This document shows, piece after piece, positions 37,575 to 45,482 of a stretch of 64,000 nucleotides of DNA. The stretch is from Pseudoalteromonas arctica A 37-1-2 (lineage in GTDB: Bacteria; Pseudomonadota; Gammaproteobacteria; Enterobacterales; Alteromonadaceae). The notes under the pieces are model-generated. The model ran no database searches and was not told the origin of the DNA. It saw only the letters and a program-made list of their open reading frames with translations. A program made the translations under genes and the position numbers. The DNA is taken from the NCBI RefSeq assembly GCF_000238395.3, contig NZ_CP011025.1:3472001-3536000 (forward strand). Direction: 5' to 3'. How positions within the stretch are numbered: position 1 is the stretch's first letter; each line of letters starts with the position of its first letter.

Positions 37575-38303
37575 ATGTCTAAAGTTGCAGTCGTTACAGG
37601 TGGTACAAAAGGTATTGGCTTAGCCGTAGTTAAGCGTTTGCTAAACAACGGCTATGAAGTACATAACCTTGATATAGAGCTGAGCGAAATCGGTATATTT
37701 CATCAGTGTGATGTAAGTGATGTATCGGCGGTACAAAGCTGTATCAACGCTATCTGTGAACAAAGCAAACGTATTGATGTACTTGTTTCTAATGCTGGAA
37801 AACACTTAAGCGCAAATATAGAAAGCACCGACGAGCAAACTCTCGATGCACTTTTTGCGCTTAATGTTAAAGGCGCTTATGCCGCAATACAAAGCGTATT
37901 GCCAAGCATGAAAGCGCAAAATGGCGGCGCTATTATATTAGTCGCTTCCGATCAGGCAATTATAGGTAAGCAAAACTCTTTTGCGTATAACCTAACAAAA
38001 CATGCCCTTGCCTCAATGGCTAAAACAACAGCGCTTGATTATGCGGGTTTTAATATTAGAGCAAATGCGGTATGCCCTGGCACAATAGAAACCCCGCTAT
38101 TTCATAACGCGATAGATGCGTACTGCGCAAAAAGTGGCGCAAACAAAGCTGAAATAGTTGCCGAGGAAGCAAGTCTTCAACCGCTTAACCGATTAGGTCA
38201 AGCCGATGAGGTTGCTGCCCTTGTGAGCTTTTTAGCAAGCGACGATGCCAGCTTTATTACTGGCAGCCTACAAAGCATTGACGGTGGCTACACTGCCCAA
38301 TGA
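37575..38303 (+). CDS. Short-chain dehydrogenase/reductase (SDR)
   Basis: A 242-residue NAD(P)-dependent oxidoreductase of the classical SDR type. It has the cofactor motif TGGTKGIG (8-15), the NAG motif (VSNAGK), catalytic Ser125, Tyr138 and Lys142 (YNLTK), and the PG motif at AVCPGTIETP. The end SLQSIDGGYTAQ is typical. The Asp in the second strand (LDIE) suggests NAD preference. It lies ten bases before an amidohydrolase of the sugar-lactonase type. A sugar or sugar-alcohol dehydrogenase role is plausible from this context but not shown. Confidence 0.9.
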   Translation: MSKVAVVTGGTKGIGLAVVKRLLNNGYEVHNLDIELSEIGIFHQCDVSDVSAVQSCINAICEQSKRIDVLVSNAGKHLSANIESTDEQTLDALFALNVKGAYAAIQSVLPSMKAQNGGAIILVASDQAIIGKQNSFAYNLTKHALASMAKTTALDYAGFNIRANAVCPGTIETPLFHNAIDAYCAKSGANKAEIVAEEASLQPLNRLGQADEVAALVSFLASDDASFITGSLQSIDGGYTAQ

Positions 38304-38313
38304 GTAATCTGCA

Positions 38314-39153
38314 ATGAGCCTAAAAATTATTGACCCACACGTACACTTTTTTAATTTAGTAGAAGGTCAATACTCATGGCTACAAGGCGCTAACCCACCA
38401 GTGTGGCCAAATTTAGAAAAAATAAAACAGCCAGTAAGTGCACAGCAACTTGTTAAAGGTACTGACTTTGAGCTAGTAGGGCTTGTTCATATAGAAGCCG
38501 GGTTTGATAACACCTCCCCTATTAACGAGCTAAACTGGCTAGACTCGCATTTAAAAAGCCTTTCATTTAAGGCTATTAGTTACAACCAAATTGACTCATC
38601 GGCTGATCAGTTTATAAACTCGTTAGAAGCTTTAGCTCATCTGAGTTTGTGTGGCATTAGAGATATAACCGAAGGTACTGACGCAAAGCGTTTATTAGAT
38701 GCTAATAGTTTTAAAAACCTAACAATATTATCAGATACCCAACTGCATTTTGAAGCTCAATTTGATATTGAAAATAGCGAAATAACCAAACAAATAGCTT
38801 ACTACGCTAAGCAGCTACCGCAGCTTCAAATTATAATTAATCATGCAGGACTGCCAAGTAATTTAAATGACTGGCAACAAGGTGCTGAGTTACTTGCTCA
38901 GCATGACAACATAGCAATTAAATTCTCTGGTTTTGAATTACTACAACTCACCAGCGAGCAACAAGCAGCGTGTTTTAGTTTTCTTTTTAATCACTTTGGC
39001 CAGCAGCGTATTATGTTTGCTAGCAACTTCCCTGTGTGCCAAATAAATACAAGCTACAACAATCTATGGCACTGCCATAAGGCGTTATGCTCAAACGATA
39101 AGACATGGCATGACCTTAGCTATAAAAACGCTAAGCACTACTACCAAGTGTAA
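38314..39153 (+). CDS. Amidohydrolase-fold enzyme, sugar-lactonase-like (COG3618 type)
   Basis: A 279-residue TIM-barrel protein of the amidohydrolase-2 family. It has DPHVHFF and YSWL near the start, HIEAGF, INHAGLP and ASNFPV, matching the pattern of L-fuconolactonase/L-rhamnonolactonase relatives. Those enzymes open the lactone made by a sugar dehydrogenase. It follows the SDR gene by ten bases, which fits that pair of steps. The usual GSDWP Asp reads Asn (SNFP), a variant common in this branch. Substrate unknown. Confidence 0.82.
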   Translation: MSLKIIDPHVHFFNLVEGQYSWLQGANPPVWPNLEKIKQPVSAQQLVKGTDFELVGLVHIEAGFDNTSPINELNWLDSHLKSLSFKAISYNQIDSSADQFINSLEALAHLSLCGIRDITEGTDAKRLLDANSFKNLTILSDTQLHFEAQFDIENSEITKQIAYYAKQLPQLQIIINHAGLPSNLNDWQQGAELLAQHDNIAIKFSGFELLQLTSEQQAACFSFLFNHFGQQRIMFASNFPVCQINTSYNNLWHCHKALCSNDKTWHDLSYKNAKHYYQV

Positions 39154-39202
39154 GTAAAACTAGTTATATTAAACTCTCTTTTTGTGATAATACGGCCAAT
39201 TT

Positions 39203-39574
39203 ATGAAAATGTACTTTTTACTAATCGTTGTATTTTCAGCGCTTCTTCTCAATGGCTGCATATCTCAAAACCCAGACCCGACACCTAAGCTGCAACATGC
39301 CCTACTGGCAAAGCCAAATAAAACAGCCGTTAGCAAAGCAATTAAAACACTTGTACATATACAAGAGACTCAATTAGCTGATGATGTATTTACTACCAGC
39401 AGCACAGTAACCCTTAGCAATGTGGATGGTAATAATATTATCGACACGCAAAGTCGCAATACACCCGATCAGTTTGAATTGATGATTAAAGGCAAGCAAT
39501 GCTACATACGCCATCTCGATAGCAAAGCAACTATTGAACTTAAAGACGTGGAATGTAAAATCAACGAGTTATAA
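39203..39574 (+). CDS. Small lipoprotein, unknown function
   Basis: A 123-residue protein with a clear lipoprotein signal (MKMYFLLIVVF, lipobox LNGC, Cys19). The mature domain is short and polar, with two cysteines near the end (KQCYIRH and VECKI) that could form a disulfide. No family is recognised. It follows the amidohydrolase gene by about 50 bp and ends before a strong terminator. Confidence 0.7.
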   Translation: MKMYFLLIVVFSALLLNGCISQNPDPTPKLQHALLAKPNKTAVSKAIKTLVHIQETQLADDVFTTSSTVTLSNVDGNNIIDTQSRNTPDQFELMIKGKQCYIRHLDSKATIELKDVECKINEL

Positions 39575-39600
39575 CAAGCTTTACCTCCCCCCGAACAAGT

Positions 39601-39637
39601 AAAAGCCGGTAAGTGACTAATCACTTACCGGCTTTTT
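39601..39637. terminator. Long bidirectional terminator
   Basis: A 16-bp stem (aaaagccggtaagtga and its complement) encloses the loop ctaa, with T-runs both ways. It separates the convergent plus-strand lipoprotein and minus-strand enolase-family genes. Confidence 0.92.
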
Positions 39638-39669
39638 AATGCATAACCTAAAGTTAGGTTAAAAGGCTA

Positions 39670-40845
39670 TTATTTTATTTCTACGCGTTGAGAACGCATA
39701 ACAATCTCATCGTTTAATTCAATACCTAACCCAGGCTCTTCTGATACTTCAAAGAAACCATTTTTAGGTTGTGGGTCTTGTAAACATAACTCGCGGTTCC
39801 ACTTTTTAATCGCATAAGTATGGTGCTCATGAATCAAAAAGTTAGGGATAGCCGTTTCTAAGTGCAGTGATGCTGCCGTTGCAACAGGCCCGCCACATAC
39901 GTGAGCTTGAATACGCACATCAAAAATATCAGCGTAATCACACACTTTTTTGGTTTCGGTAAAACCACCACATAAACCAATATCAGGTTGTAGAACATCA
40001 ATACTTTGATCTTCTAAATACGGGCGCACACCCCAGCGATTATACAAACGTTCACCACCAGCAATTGGCACATTAACTTTATCTGCTACTTTTGCATGTA
40101 ATGAGTGGTTTAGGTAGTTAACTGGCTCTTCAAAGTACATACAGTCAAATTCTTCTGCAATTTCACCCAACTGAATGGCTGTTGTCACGCCCGGTAAACT
40201 GTGGCATTCAAAAATAATATCCACTTCGTCGCCTACTGCTTCGCGAATAGCTTGCATACGTGCACGGTATAGCTTCATTTCAGTGCGTGAGATTATTTTT
40301 GTACGGTCGTAATAAGTATTGCCGTCTTTATCGTACTGAATTGGGTCTACTTTTACTGCATCGTAACCTTCGGCCATCGCCTTTAAAGCCGCTTCTGCAT
40401 ATTCTTGCGGTTGTACTAGCGCTTTAAATTCGCTATCCCAGTCAAACTGTAATTGCGATGCGTACGTACGTAGTTTGTCGTTAACCTTACCGCCTAATAA
40501 CTGGTATACAGGTAAACCAAGCGCTTTACCTTTTATATCCCAAAGTGCGGTATCAATTGCGCTCATTGCAGCATATACAACTGGTCCGCCGCCTAAACCC
40601 CAAAAGCTCTCACGTAACATACGTGACCATAGTTTTTCTGTTTGAAAAGGGTCGTGGCCGATTAAAAAGGCGTCGGCCATTTCTTTAATCATAGCCGCTG
40701 CAGCACTGTGACCTAAATCGTATGCAAGGCCCGCTTCGCCAACACCACTAATACCTTCGTCAGTATGAATACGTACAAACACAGGTGTCCAAGAAGGTCT
40801 ATCAGGACAGTGAATATCAAATACTTCAACGCGATTTACTTTCAT
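39670..40845 (-). CDS. Mandelate racemase/enolase superfamily enzyme, probable sugar-acid dehydratase
   Basis: A 391-residue enzyme with an N-terminal capping domain (SWTPVFVRIHTDEGISGVGEAG) and a C-terminal barrel. Candidate metal ligands are the glutamates in FECHSLPG, YFEEPV and AGGERLY. A His-Asp pair is visible as QAHVCGGP and LQPDIG, and a Lys in AVKVDP. This pattern fits galactonate/RspA-like dehydratases, which remove water from sugar acids. It follows the class II aldolase/adducin gene by 26 bp on the same strand. The exact substrate cannot be read from sequence. Confidence 0.88.
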   Translation of the reverse strand: MKVNRVEVFDIHCPDRPSWTPVFVRIHTDEGISGVGEAGLAYDLGHSAAAAMIKEMADAFLIGHDPFQTEKLWSRMLRESFWGLGGGPVVYAAMSAIDTALWDIKGKALGLPVYQLLGGKVNDKLRTYASQLQFDWDSEFKALVQPQEYAEAALKAMAEGYDAVKVDPIQYDKDGNTYYDRTKIISRTEMKLYRARMQAIREAVGDEVDIIFECHSLPGVTTAIQLGEIAEEFDCMYFEEPVNYLNHSLHAKVADKVNVPIAGGERLYNRWGVRPYLEDQSIDVLQPDIGLCGGFTETKKVCDYADIFDVRIQAHVCGGPVATAASLHLETAIPNFLIHEHHTYAIKKWNRELCLQDPQPKNGFFEVSEEPGLGIELNDEIVMRSQRVEIK

Positions 40846-40871
40846 TAAAATTCCTTATTAACCGCTATGGG

Positions 40872-41639
40872 TTATTTTGCAAAACTAGGGTCAAGTCGAT
40901 ACGCTTTACGTAACATCGCAGGCCACGCAAGTTGCCCGCCAGTGCTGCCACTGTGTACTACGTTTGCTTGATTATAAATATTGTCGATTATAGGTTGCGG
41001 TACTTCAATCACCTCTTGCGAGCTTGATTGTAGCGCTAATTGAATTTCACACGCTCGCTGTAAATCATAAAAGCGCATAAACGCATCGCCTACCGTTGGC
41101 CCTACTGTTAAGCCACCATGATTTACCAATAACATATGGTTAGTACTGCCCAAATCATCTTGCAGCACTTTTCGCTCGTCGTCGTTTACTGCAAGCCCTT
41201 CGTAACCATGATAAGAAAGCGATGGCAGTGAAAACATTGAATATTGGCTAAGCGGTAATAAACCATTTTTTTGTGTAGCGACTGCGATTGTTTCTTTAGT
41301 ATGAAGGTGAATAACACAATGAGCGTCTTCGCGTACCTCATGAATCGCACTATGAATAGTAAAACCAGCTGGATTAATACTAAATGGCGTATCGTCAATA
41401 ATGTTACCGTCTAAGTCGACCTTCACTAAATTAGAGGCAGTTACTTCATCAAAGGTTAAACCAAAGGCATTCACTAAGTAGTGGTCAGTGCCAGGCAAAC
41501 GTGCTGATAAATGCGTATAGATTAAATCCCCCCAACGAAAGTGCTCAACCAGTCTATAACATGCGGCTAAATCAACACGAAGTTGCCACTCTTGTGCCGA
41601 TACTTTATTTTTTAAATCGAGTTGGGGTAAATCAAACAT
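40872..41639 (-). CDS. Class II aldolase/adducin family protein
   Basis: A 255-residue protein with the AraD/FucA fold. Likely zinc histidines are in VIHLHTKETIAV and in NHGGLTVG. The FucA catalytic glutamate (context SSE) is replaced by the adducin-like NPAGFTIHSAIH, so aldol cleavage of a sugar phosphate is uncertain. I chose the ATG at 41639 (MFDLPQLDLKNK); the upstream ATG at 41663 lacks support. It precedes the enolase-superfamily gene, and the pair converges with the SDR-lactonase pair. Confidence 0.85.
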   Translation of the reverse strand: MFDLPQLDLKNKVSAQEWQLRVDLAACYRLVEHFRWGDLIYTHLSARLPGTDHYLVNAFGLTFDEVTASNLVKVDLDGNIIDDTPFSINPAGFTIHSAIHEVREDAHCVIHLHTKETIAVATQKNGLLPLSQYSMFSLPSLSYHGYEGLAVNDDERKVLQDDLGSTNHMLLVNHGGLTVGPTVGDAFMRFYDLQRACEIQLALQSSSQEVIEVPQPIIDNIYNQANVVHSGSTGGQLAWPAMLRKAYRLDPSFAK

Positions 41640-41730
41640 AATAAGCCTTTTAAAAACGTACATTATTAACCTGTACGAACAGATGTTTAGAAGTCTAAAG
41701 CAGTCTCTATTTTATAGCAAACACCAAACA

Positions 41731-41758
41731 AAACAGCCACACTATTGTGTGGCTGTTT
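41731..41758 (-). terminator. Terminator of the cytochrome c gene
   Basis: A 12-bp stem (aaacagccacac with gtgtggctgttt) encloses tatt, with a T-rich tail on the minus strand. It lies about 47 bp past the cytochrome stop codon. Confidence 0.8.
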
Positions 41759-41804
41759 GTAAAACTAAAATACCAATTGCATTAAAATGGTATAGCTGCG
41801 TAAA

Positions 41805-42128
41805 TTATTTTACGTTAGCTAGGTAATCTGCAATTGCTTCAAACTCTTCATCAGTTACCGTTGCAACCATTGCTTTCATAGCCATGGTCATACCGTTATT
41901 ACGTGCACCTGACTTAATATCTTTCATTTGCGCTACTAAATAGTCTTTGTTTTGACCGTTTAGTTTAGGGTACATACCCATAATTGGTGCTTTACCTTCA
42001 GCGCCATGACAAGTTTGACAATTCTTAGCTGTATAAAGTGCAGCGCCATCGGCAGCAGCTGCATTAAACGAGAAGCTTGCGGCTAAAGTAATGCCCGCGA
42101 CTAATAGTAGTGTTTTCATCTTGCTCAT
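41805..42128 (-). CDS. Periplasmic class I cytochrome c (c553-like)
   Basis: A 107-residue protein with a signal peptide (about 1-26, ending NAAAADG). One haem site CQTCH (C37, C40, H41) and a Met-rich C-terminal half (MTMAMKAM) supply the likely axial Met. It would carry electrons in the periplasm to a terminal oxidase or reductase. It is monocistronic, with its own terminator. An in-frame ATG three codons later is possible, but the upstream one has an agaag ribosome site. Confidence 0.93.
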   Translation of the reverse strand: MSKMKTLLLVAGITLAASFSFNAAAADGAALYTAKNCQTCHGAEGKAPIMGMYPKLNGQNKDYLVAQMKDIKSGARNNGMTMAMKAMVATVTDEEFEAIADYLANVK

Positions 42129-42311
42129 TGTATTTACTCTTCTTTTTTGACGGTTAGAAAAACTGTTCTATTGATTGTAGTAAACAATCAAATAAAAAGC
42201 ATACGTACGAAACGACGCTAGACGATCAACTTAACCAAAAACCGCTAACTCGTTTCTGTCTCACTTTTATATACTTTATCAAATAAAAATGAGCTTACCC
42301 TTAATGGACTA

Positions 42312-42851
42312 TTACCACACTATATCATCTGGTACTTCAAAGTCTGCGTACGGGTCATCTTCATCTTTTGGTTTGTTTTCTGGCTCTACATGAAAAACAA
42401 TATACTTTTCGTCAACTTCGGCCACTTTGCGTGCTGGTTCGTCGTCTAATACGTAAAATTGCCCTTCTAGTACACAAATAGCTAAACGACCGCCCGATAA
42501 CGCTTTTTGCGTTTTCTCGTTCACATCGATATTTTTTACTTTGTTTTGATAAGTAAAATTAAATGTGCGCTCACCACGAATAGCGTCTTGGTTGTGGTGC
42601 TCTAAAATTTGTTTAACACGCGCTTCTTGTTCGCGCTGCTTTAAGCTCACTTGGCGTGTTTGGTTAAGCTCTTCAGCTTTTTTTTGCTGCTCTAGCTTGG
42701 TTTGTTGAATATGCTTTTGCAGATCACTTGGGTTGCTAGTAGCCCCTTTCTTTTGCTTTTTTTGTTGCTTACGCTTTTCTGATTTAGCAACTTTAGCATT
42801 ATGCGATGTTGTTAATCCTGCTTGAAGCAATTGGTCTTGTAATGAACCCAT
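42312..42851 (-). CDS. DUF2058 protein, YaiL-like
   Basis: A 179-residue cytosolic protein that begins MGSLQDQLLQAGL, the hallmark of the DUF2058/YaiL family. A strongly basic stretch (KSEKRKQQKKQKKG, about 23-36) and a long charged helix follow, then a conserved C-terminal domain (FNFTYQNKVKNIDV to the end DDPYADFEVPDDIVW). It is annotated as nucleoprotein or polynucleotide-associated in E. coli; the function is not established. A single gene. Confidence 0.88.
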   Translation of the reverse strand: MGSLQDQLLQAGLTTSHNAKVAKSEKRKQQKKQKKGATSNPSDLQKHIQQTKLEQQKKAEELNQTRQVSLKQREQEARVKQILEHHNQDAIRGERTFNFTYQNKVKNIDVNEKTQKALSGGRLAICVLEGQFYVLDDEPARKVAEVDEKYIVFHVEPENKPKDEDDPYADFEVPDDIVW

Positions 42852-43049
42852 GGCTTTGTTCCACTAAAAACTAATATTATCGCTATTTTAATCACCAACG
42901 AGTTCAAATAACAGCGCTATCGACATTAATCTAGCAAACTAGTTAAAACAAACCATGATATAGCGCAATGACTATGGTTTTAATTATGAATTAAAAGCAA
43001 TTTTTAATACAATACCACGCAACCAATCAGCAAATGCACAAGCCATATA

Positions 43050-44198
43050 ATGCGTTTACCTCATCTACTCGTTTGCTCGGTATTTATATTTTTTGTGCTT
43101 TATGCACCGCAACCCCTACTTAGCCTTTTTGCGAGCGAATTTAATGTAGCACCTGCGGTAGCTGGCAGCTTAATGACTGCAACTATGCTGCCCTTAGCCA
43201 TTGCCCCGCTCGTTTATGGTTTATTTTTAGCAAAAATAAATCCACTACTTATATTACGTATTGCAATGGTGCTTTTAGGCCTTAGCTGCTTACTTTTTAT
43301 TTATGTACCTAGCTTTGAGCTTTTATTATTAGTCAGATTTTTACAAGGTTTAACACTCCCTGCAGCTTTAACAGCAATGACTAGCTATATAGGTATGAGC
43401 TATAGCGCTGATACACTTCAAAAAAATATGACCCTATATATTGGTAGCAGTATAGTTGGTGGTTACTTTGGTCGTGTGCTCGCAGCTTTGTTTAGCGACT
43501 TATGGAATTGGCAGAGCTTTTATTACGTAATTGCTTTTATGCTTATTTGCTTAGCTTTGACAATTAAGCATTCTCGCTTTACAAACCCAGCTACACCGTC
43601 GCAGCTCTCCCCTCTGGATTACATTAAACAACTTAAAGAAGGCGCTATTCTTAAAGTGTACGGTGCCGTCTTTTGTATGTTTTTTTGTTTTGCTGCATTA
43701 CTTAATTACTTACCGTTTATATTACAAAACACGTTTTTAATTACCAATACTCGTGACATAGGTTTAGTTTACAGTGGTTATTTAGTTGGTGCCCTCGCCT
43801 CTATTGCTGCACCTTGGTTACTTAAAAAAGTCCCTTCGCCTTGGCATTTATTAACTGCGGTATTTAGTTTTTATAGTGTGAGTATTATTTTATTAATGAG
43901 CCACCAGCTTAGCTTATTTTTAATCGCATTTACTTTGTTTTGTGGTGCTATGTTTGTGATTCATTCAACTGCCGCACCGCTCGTTAATAAAATAAGTAAA
44001 GCCCCGCCAAGCGTAACCAATGGCGGATATGTATCGTTTTATTACAGTGGTGGGGCATTAGGGTCGTTATTACCCGGTGTGGTATACCAACATCATGGGC
44101 AAACAGCGTTTATGTTTACGCTGCTCGCGGTTTGCTTATGCGGTTTATCGTTAATTATGTGGGCTTATTTTGAGGGTAAAAATACAACGCGCGGTTGA
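43050..44198 (+). CDS. MFS transporter
   Basis: A 382-residue major facilitator protein with about twelve helices. It has the usual long central loop (about 178-195) and a conserved RFLQGLTLPAALTAM in helix 4, as in YnfM-like drug or metabolite exporters. It ends 34 bp inside the convergent YbaK-domain gene. Substrate unknown; a small-molecule exporter is the best guess from the family. Confidence 0.9.
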   Translation: MRLPHLLVCSVFIFFVLYAPQPLLSLFASEFNVAPAVAGSLMTATMLPLAIAPLVYGLFLAKINPLLILRIAMVLLGLSCLLFIYVPSFELLLLVRFLQGLTLPAALTAMTSYIGMSYSADTLQKNMTLYIGSSIVGGYFGRVLAALFSDLWNWQSFYYVIAFMLICLALTIKHSRFTNPATPSQLSPLDYIKQLKEGAILKVYGAVFCMFFCFAALLNYLPFILQNTFLITNTRDIGLVYSGYLVGALASIAAPWLLKKVPSPWHLLTAVFSFYSVSIILLMSHQLSLFLIAFTLFCGAMFVIHSTAAPLVNKISKAPPSVTNGGYVSFYYSGGALGSLLPGVVYQHHGQTAFMFTLLAVCLCGLSLIMWAYFEGKNTTRG

Positions 44199-44665
44199 TG
44201 CTTTGTGTGATTAAAAAATGTTTCTAAATCAGCTTTACTAAGCAACCATGTTTGGGTGTTTTCAAACGGATGACAATGAAACAAATCACCACCCCAAATA
44301 TCTTGATCGACCCATAAGCTCACTTCGTTTTGCTTATCATTTAAAAGAGCCAACATAGATACACACCCAGGAGCCACTTTTAAATACGTTGCTAAGCGTT
44401 CACTCGATGCAAACCCTAAACGCGAAAGCCCTTGTTGCTTTGATAGTGCCTTTAAATCGAGTTGCTTATTGTGCGCTGTAATAACTAAAAAGTGTCGCTT
44501 GCCTTCGTTATCGCGTAAAAATAGGTTTTTAAGACGAGTACCTGGACGCTCAATCATAAACTCATCAGCCGCTAAGCTAGTATGTAGCGGCGGATGTTCT
44601 ATTGCATCGTAAGTAATATCTAGGCGCACTAAAAGCTCTGCTAACTTAGTTTTATCAGCCAACAT
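44165..44665 (-). CDS. YbaK/aminoacyl-tRNA deacylase domain protein (ProX/PrdX-like)
   Basis: A 166-residue protein of the YbaK/EbsC family. It has HPPLHTSLAADEF, GTRLKNLFLRD and KRHFLVITAHNKQLDL, matching the free-standing prolyl-tRNA editing proteins that hydrolyse Ala-tRNA(Pro). It is preceded, one base away, by a lipoprotein gene on the same strand. Its 3' end overlaps the MFS gene by 34 bp in convergent orientation. Confidence 0.88.
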   Translation of the reverse strand: MLADKTKLAELLVRLDITYDAIEHPPLHTSLAADEFMIERPGTRLKNLFLRDNEGKRHFLVITAHNKQLDLKALSKQQGLSRLGFASSERLATYLKVAPGCVSMLALLNDKQNEVSLWVDQDIWGGDLFHCHPFENTQTWLLSKADLETFFNHTKHQPRVVFLPSK

Positions 44666-44666
44666 A

Positions 44667-45062
44667 TTACAAGCAACGTCCTCTTAGCTGTACGCTCAAA
44701 TCTCGCCATAAAACATCATTAACTTCATGTTTGTTATCGCAATACTCACGCTCTTTTAGCTCTTGATTTAATAATTCAACTGCTTGATCTTCTAGCTGTA
44801 ACTTTAGAATGCTCGACTCTTCAAAATGCTCTTTCTCTATATACTGCTTAACCTCACCACGGCTTGGTCTATTGTTAGGACCACGGTCTAGGTTAAAGTT
44901 TTCACGATGCTTAGCTTTTACCGAAACAACATAAGCAAAAAGCTTATTGCCTTGCTCATCTTGCTTTTCGTGAAATTGTTTATTATTTATTTCAAAAGGC
45001 GGCTCATCATTTGAGGCACAGCCAGCGAGTAAAACCATAAGCGCTAGAACACATTTTTTCAT
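44667..45062 (-). CDS. Small lipoprotein, unknown function
   Basis: A 131-residue protein with a lipoprotein signal (MKKCVLALMVLLAGCAS, lipid Cys15). The mature part is highly charged and helical (EVKQYIEKEHFEE, LEDQAVELLNQELKEREY), with two cysteines near the end (YC and RGRC) that may pair. No family is recognised. It is encoded directly upstream of the YbaK-domain gene, with a one-base gap. Confidence 0.75.
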   Translation of the reverse strand: MKKCVLALMVLLAGCASNDEPPFEINNKQFHEKQDEQGNKLFAYVVSVKAKHRENFNLDRGPNNRPSRGEVKQYIEKEHFEESSILKLQLEDQAVELLNQELKEREYCDNKHEVNDVLWRDLSVQLRGRCL

Positions 45063-45142
45063 TGTTTTTTATCGTTTTAGTTTTGAATTAAGCCGAGTCT
45101 AACAAAAATTGACGTAAACAGTGAAAATTTACGAAAAAATAC

Positions 45143-45171
45143 TTGACCAATTTTATAAAAAAACTTAAAGT
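45143..45171 (+). promoter_or_regulatory. Promoter of the tRNA-Ala gene
   Basis: ttgacc (-35) and taaagt (-10) are spaced 17 bp, followed by a GC-rich discriminator (cgtcccgc) typical of stringently controlled stable-RNA promoters. The transcript would start near 45178, about 50 bases before the tRNA. Confidence 0.65.
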
Positions 45172-45200
45172 TCGTCCCGCTTGGAACTCAGCAGTCAAGC

Positions 45201-45219
45201 AGTTACATTATATGTAACT
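45201..45219 (+). repeat. Inverted repeat in the tRNA leader
   Basis: agttacat and atgtaact form an 8-bp stem with a three-base loop, nine bases before the tRNA. It could mark the processing site of the leader. Confidence 0.5.
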
Positions 45220-45228
45220 TAGGAATGT

Positions 45229-45304
45229 GGGGCTATAGCTCAGCTGGGAGAGCGCCTGCCTTGCACGCAGGAGGTCAGCAGTTCGATCCTGCTTAGCTCC
45301 ACCA
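45229..45304 (+). tRNA. tRNA-Ala (anticodon UGC)
   Basis: A 76-nt cloverleaf with an acceptor stem ggggcta/tagctcc, an anticodon stem cctgc/gcagg around cttgcac (anticodon tgc), a T-loop gttcgat and an encoded CCA end. This tRNA usually lies inside rRNA operons in gammaproteobacteria; here it stands alone. No terminator is evident in the next 170 bp, and nothing else is seen in 45305-45482. Confidence 0.97.
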
Positions 45305-45482
45305 CTTTCCTACTCCTTTTCAAATTCGCTCTACTCTTCTATTTTTCCATTGTTTTATTATTTTTTGATACCCTACTATTTTAATTTCTCATTCTATATA
45401 ATTTTAAATTTATCCATTCAACTTGTGTCTTTACAAGTTCTTAGCTATACATAATGTCACACATTAGTACTTTAGGCTTAAC

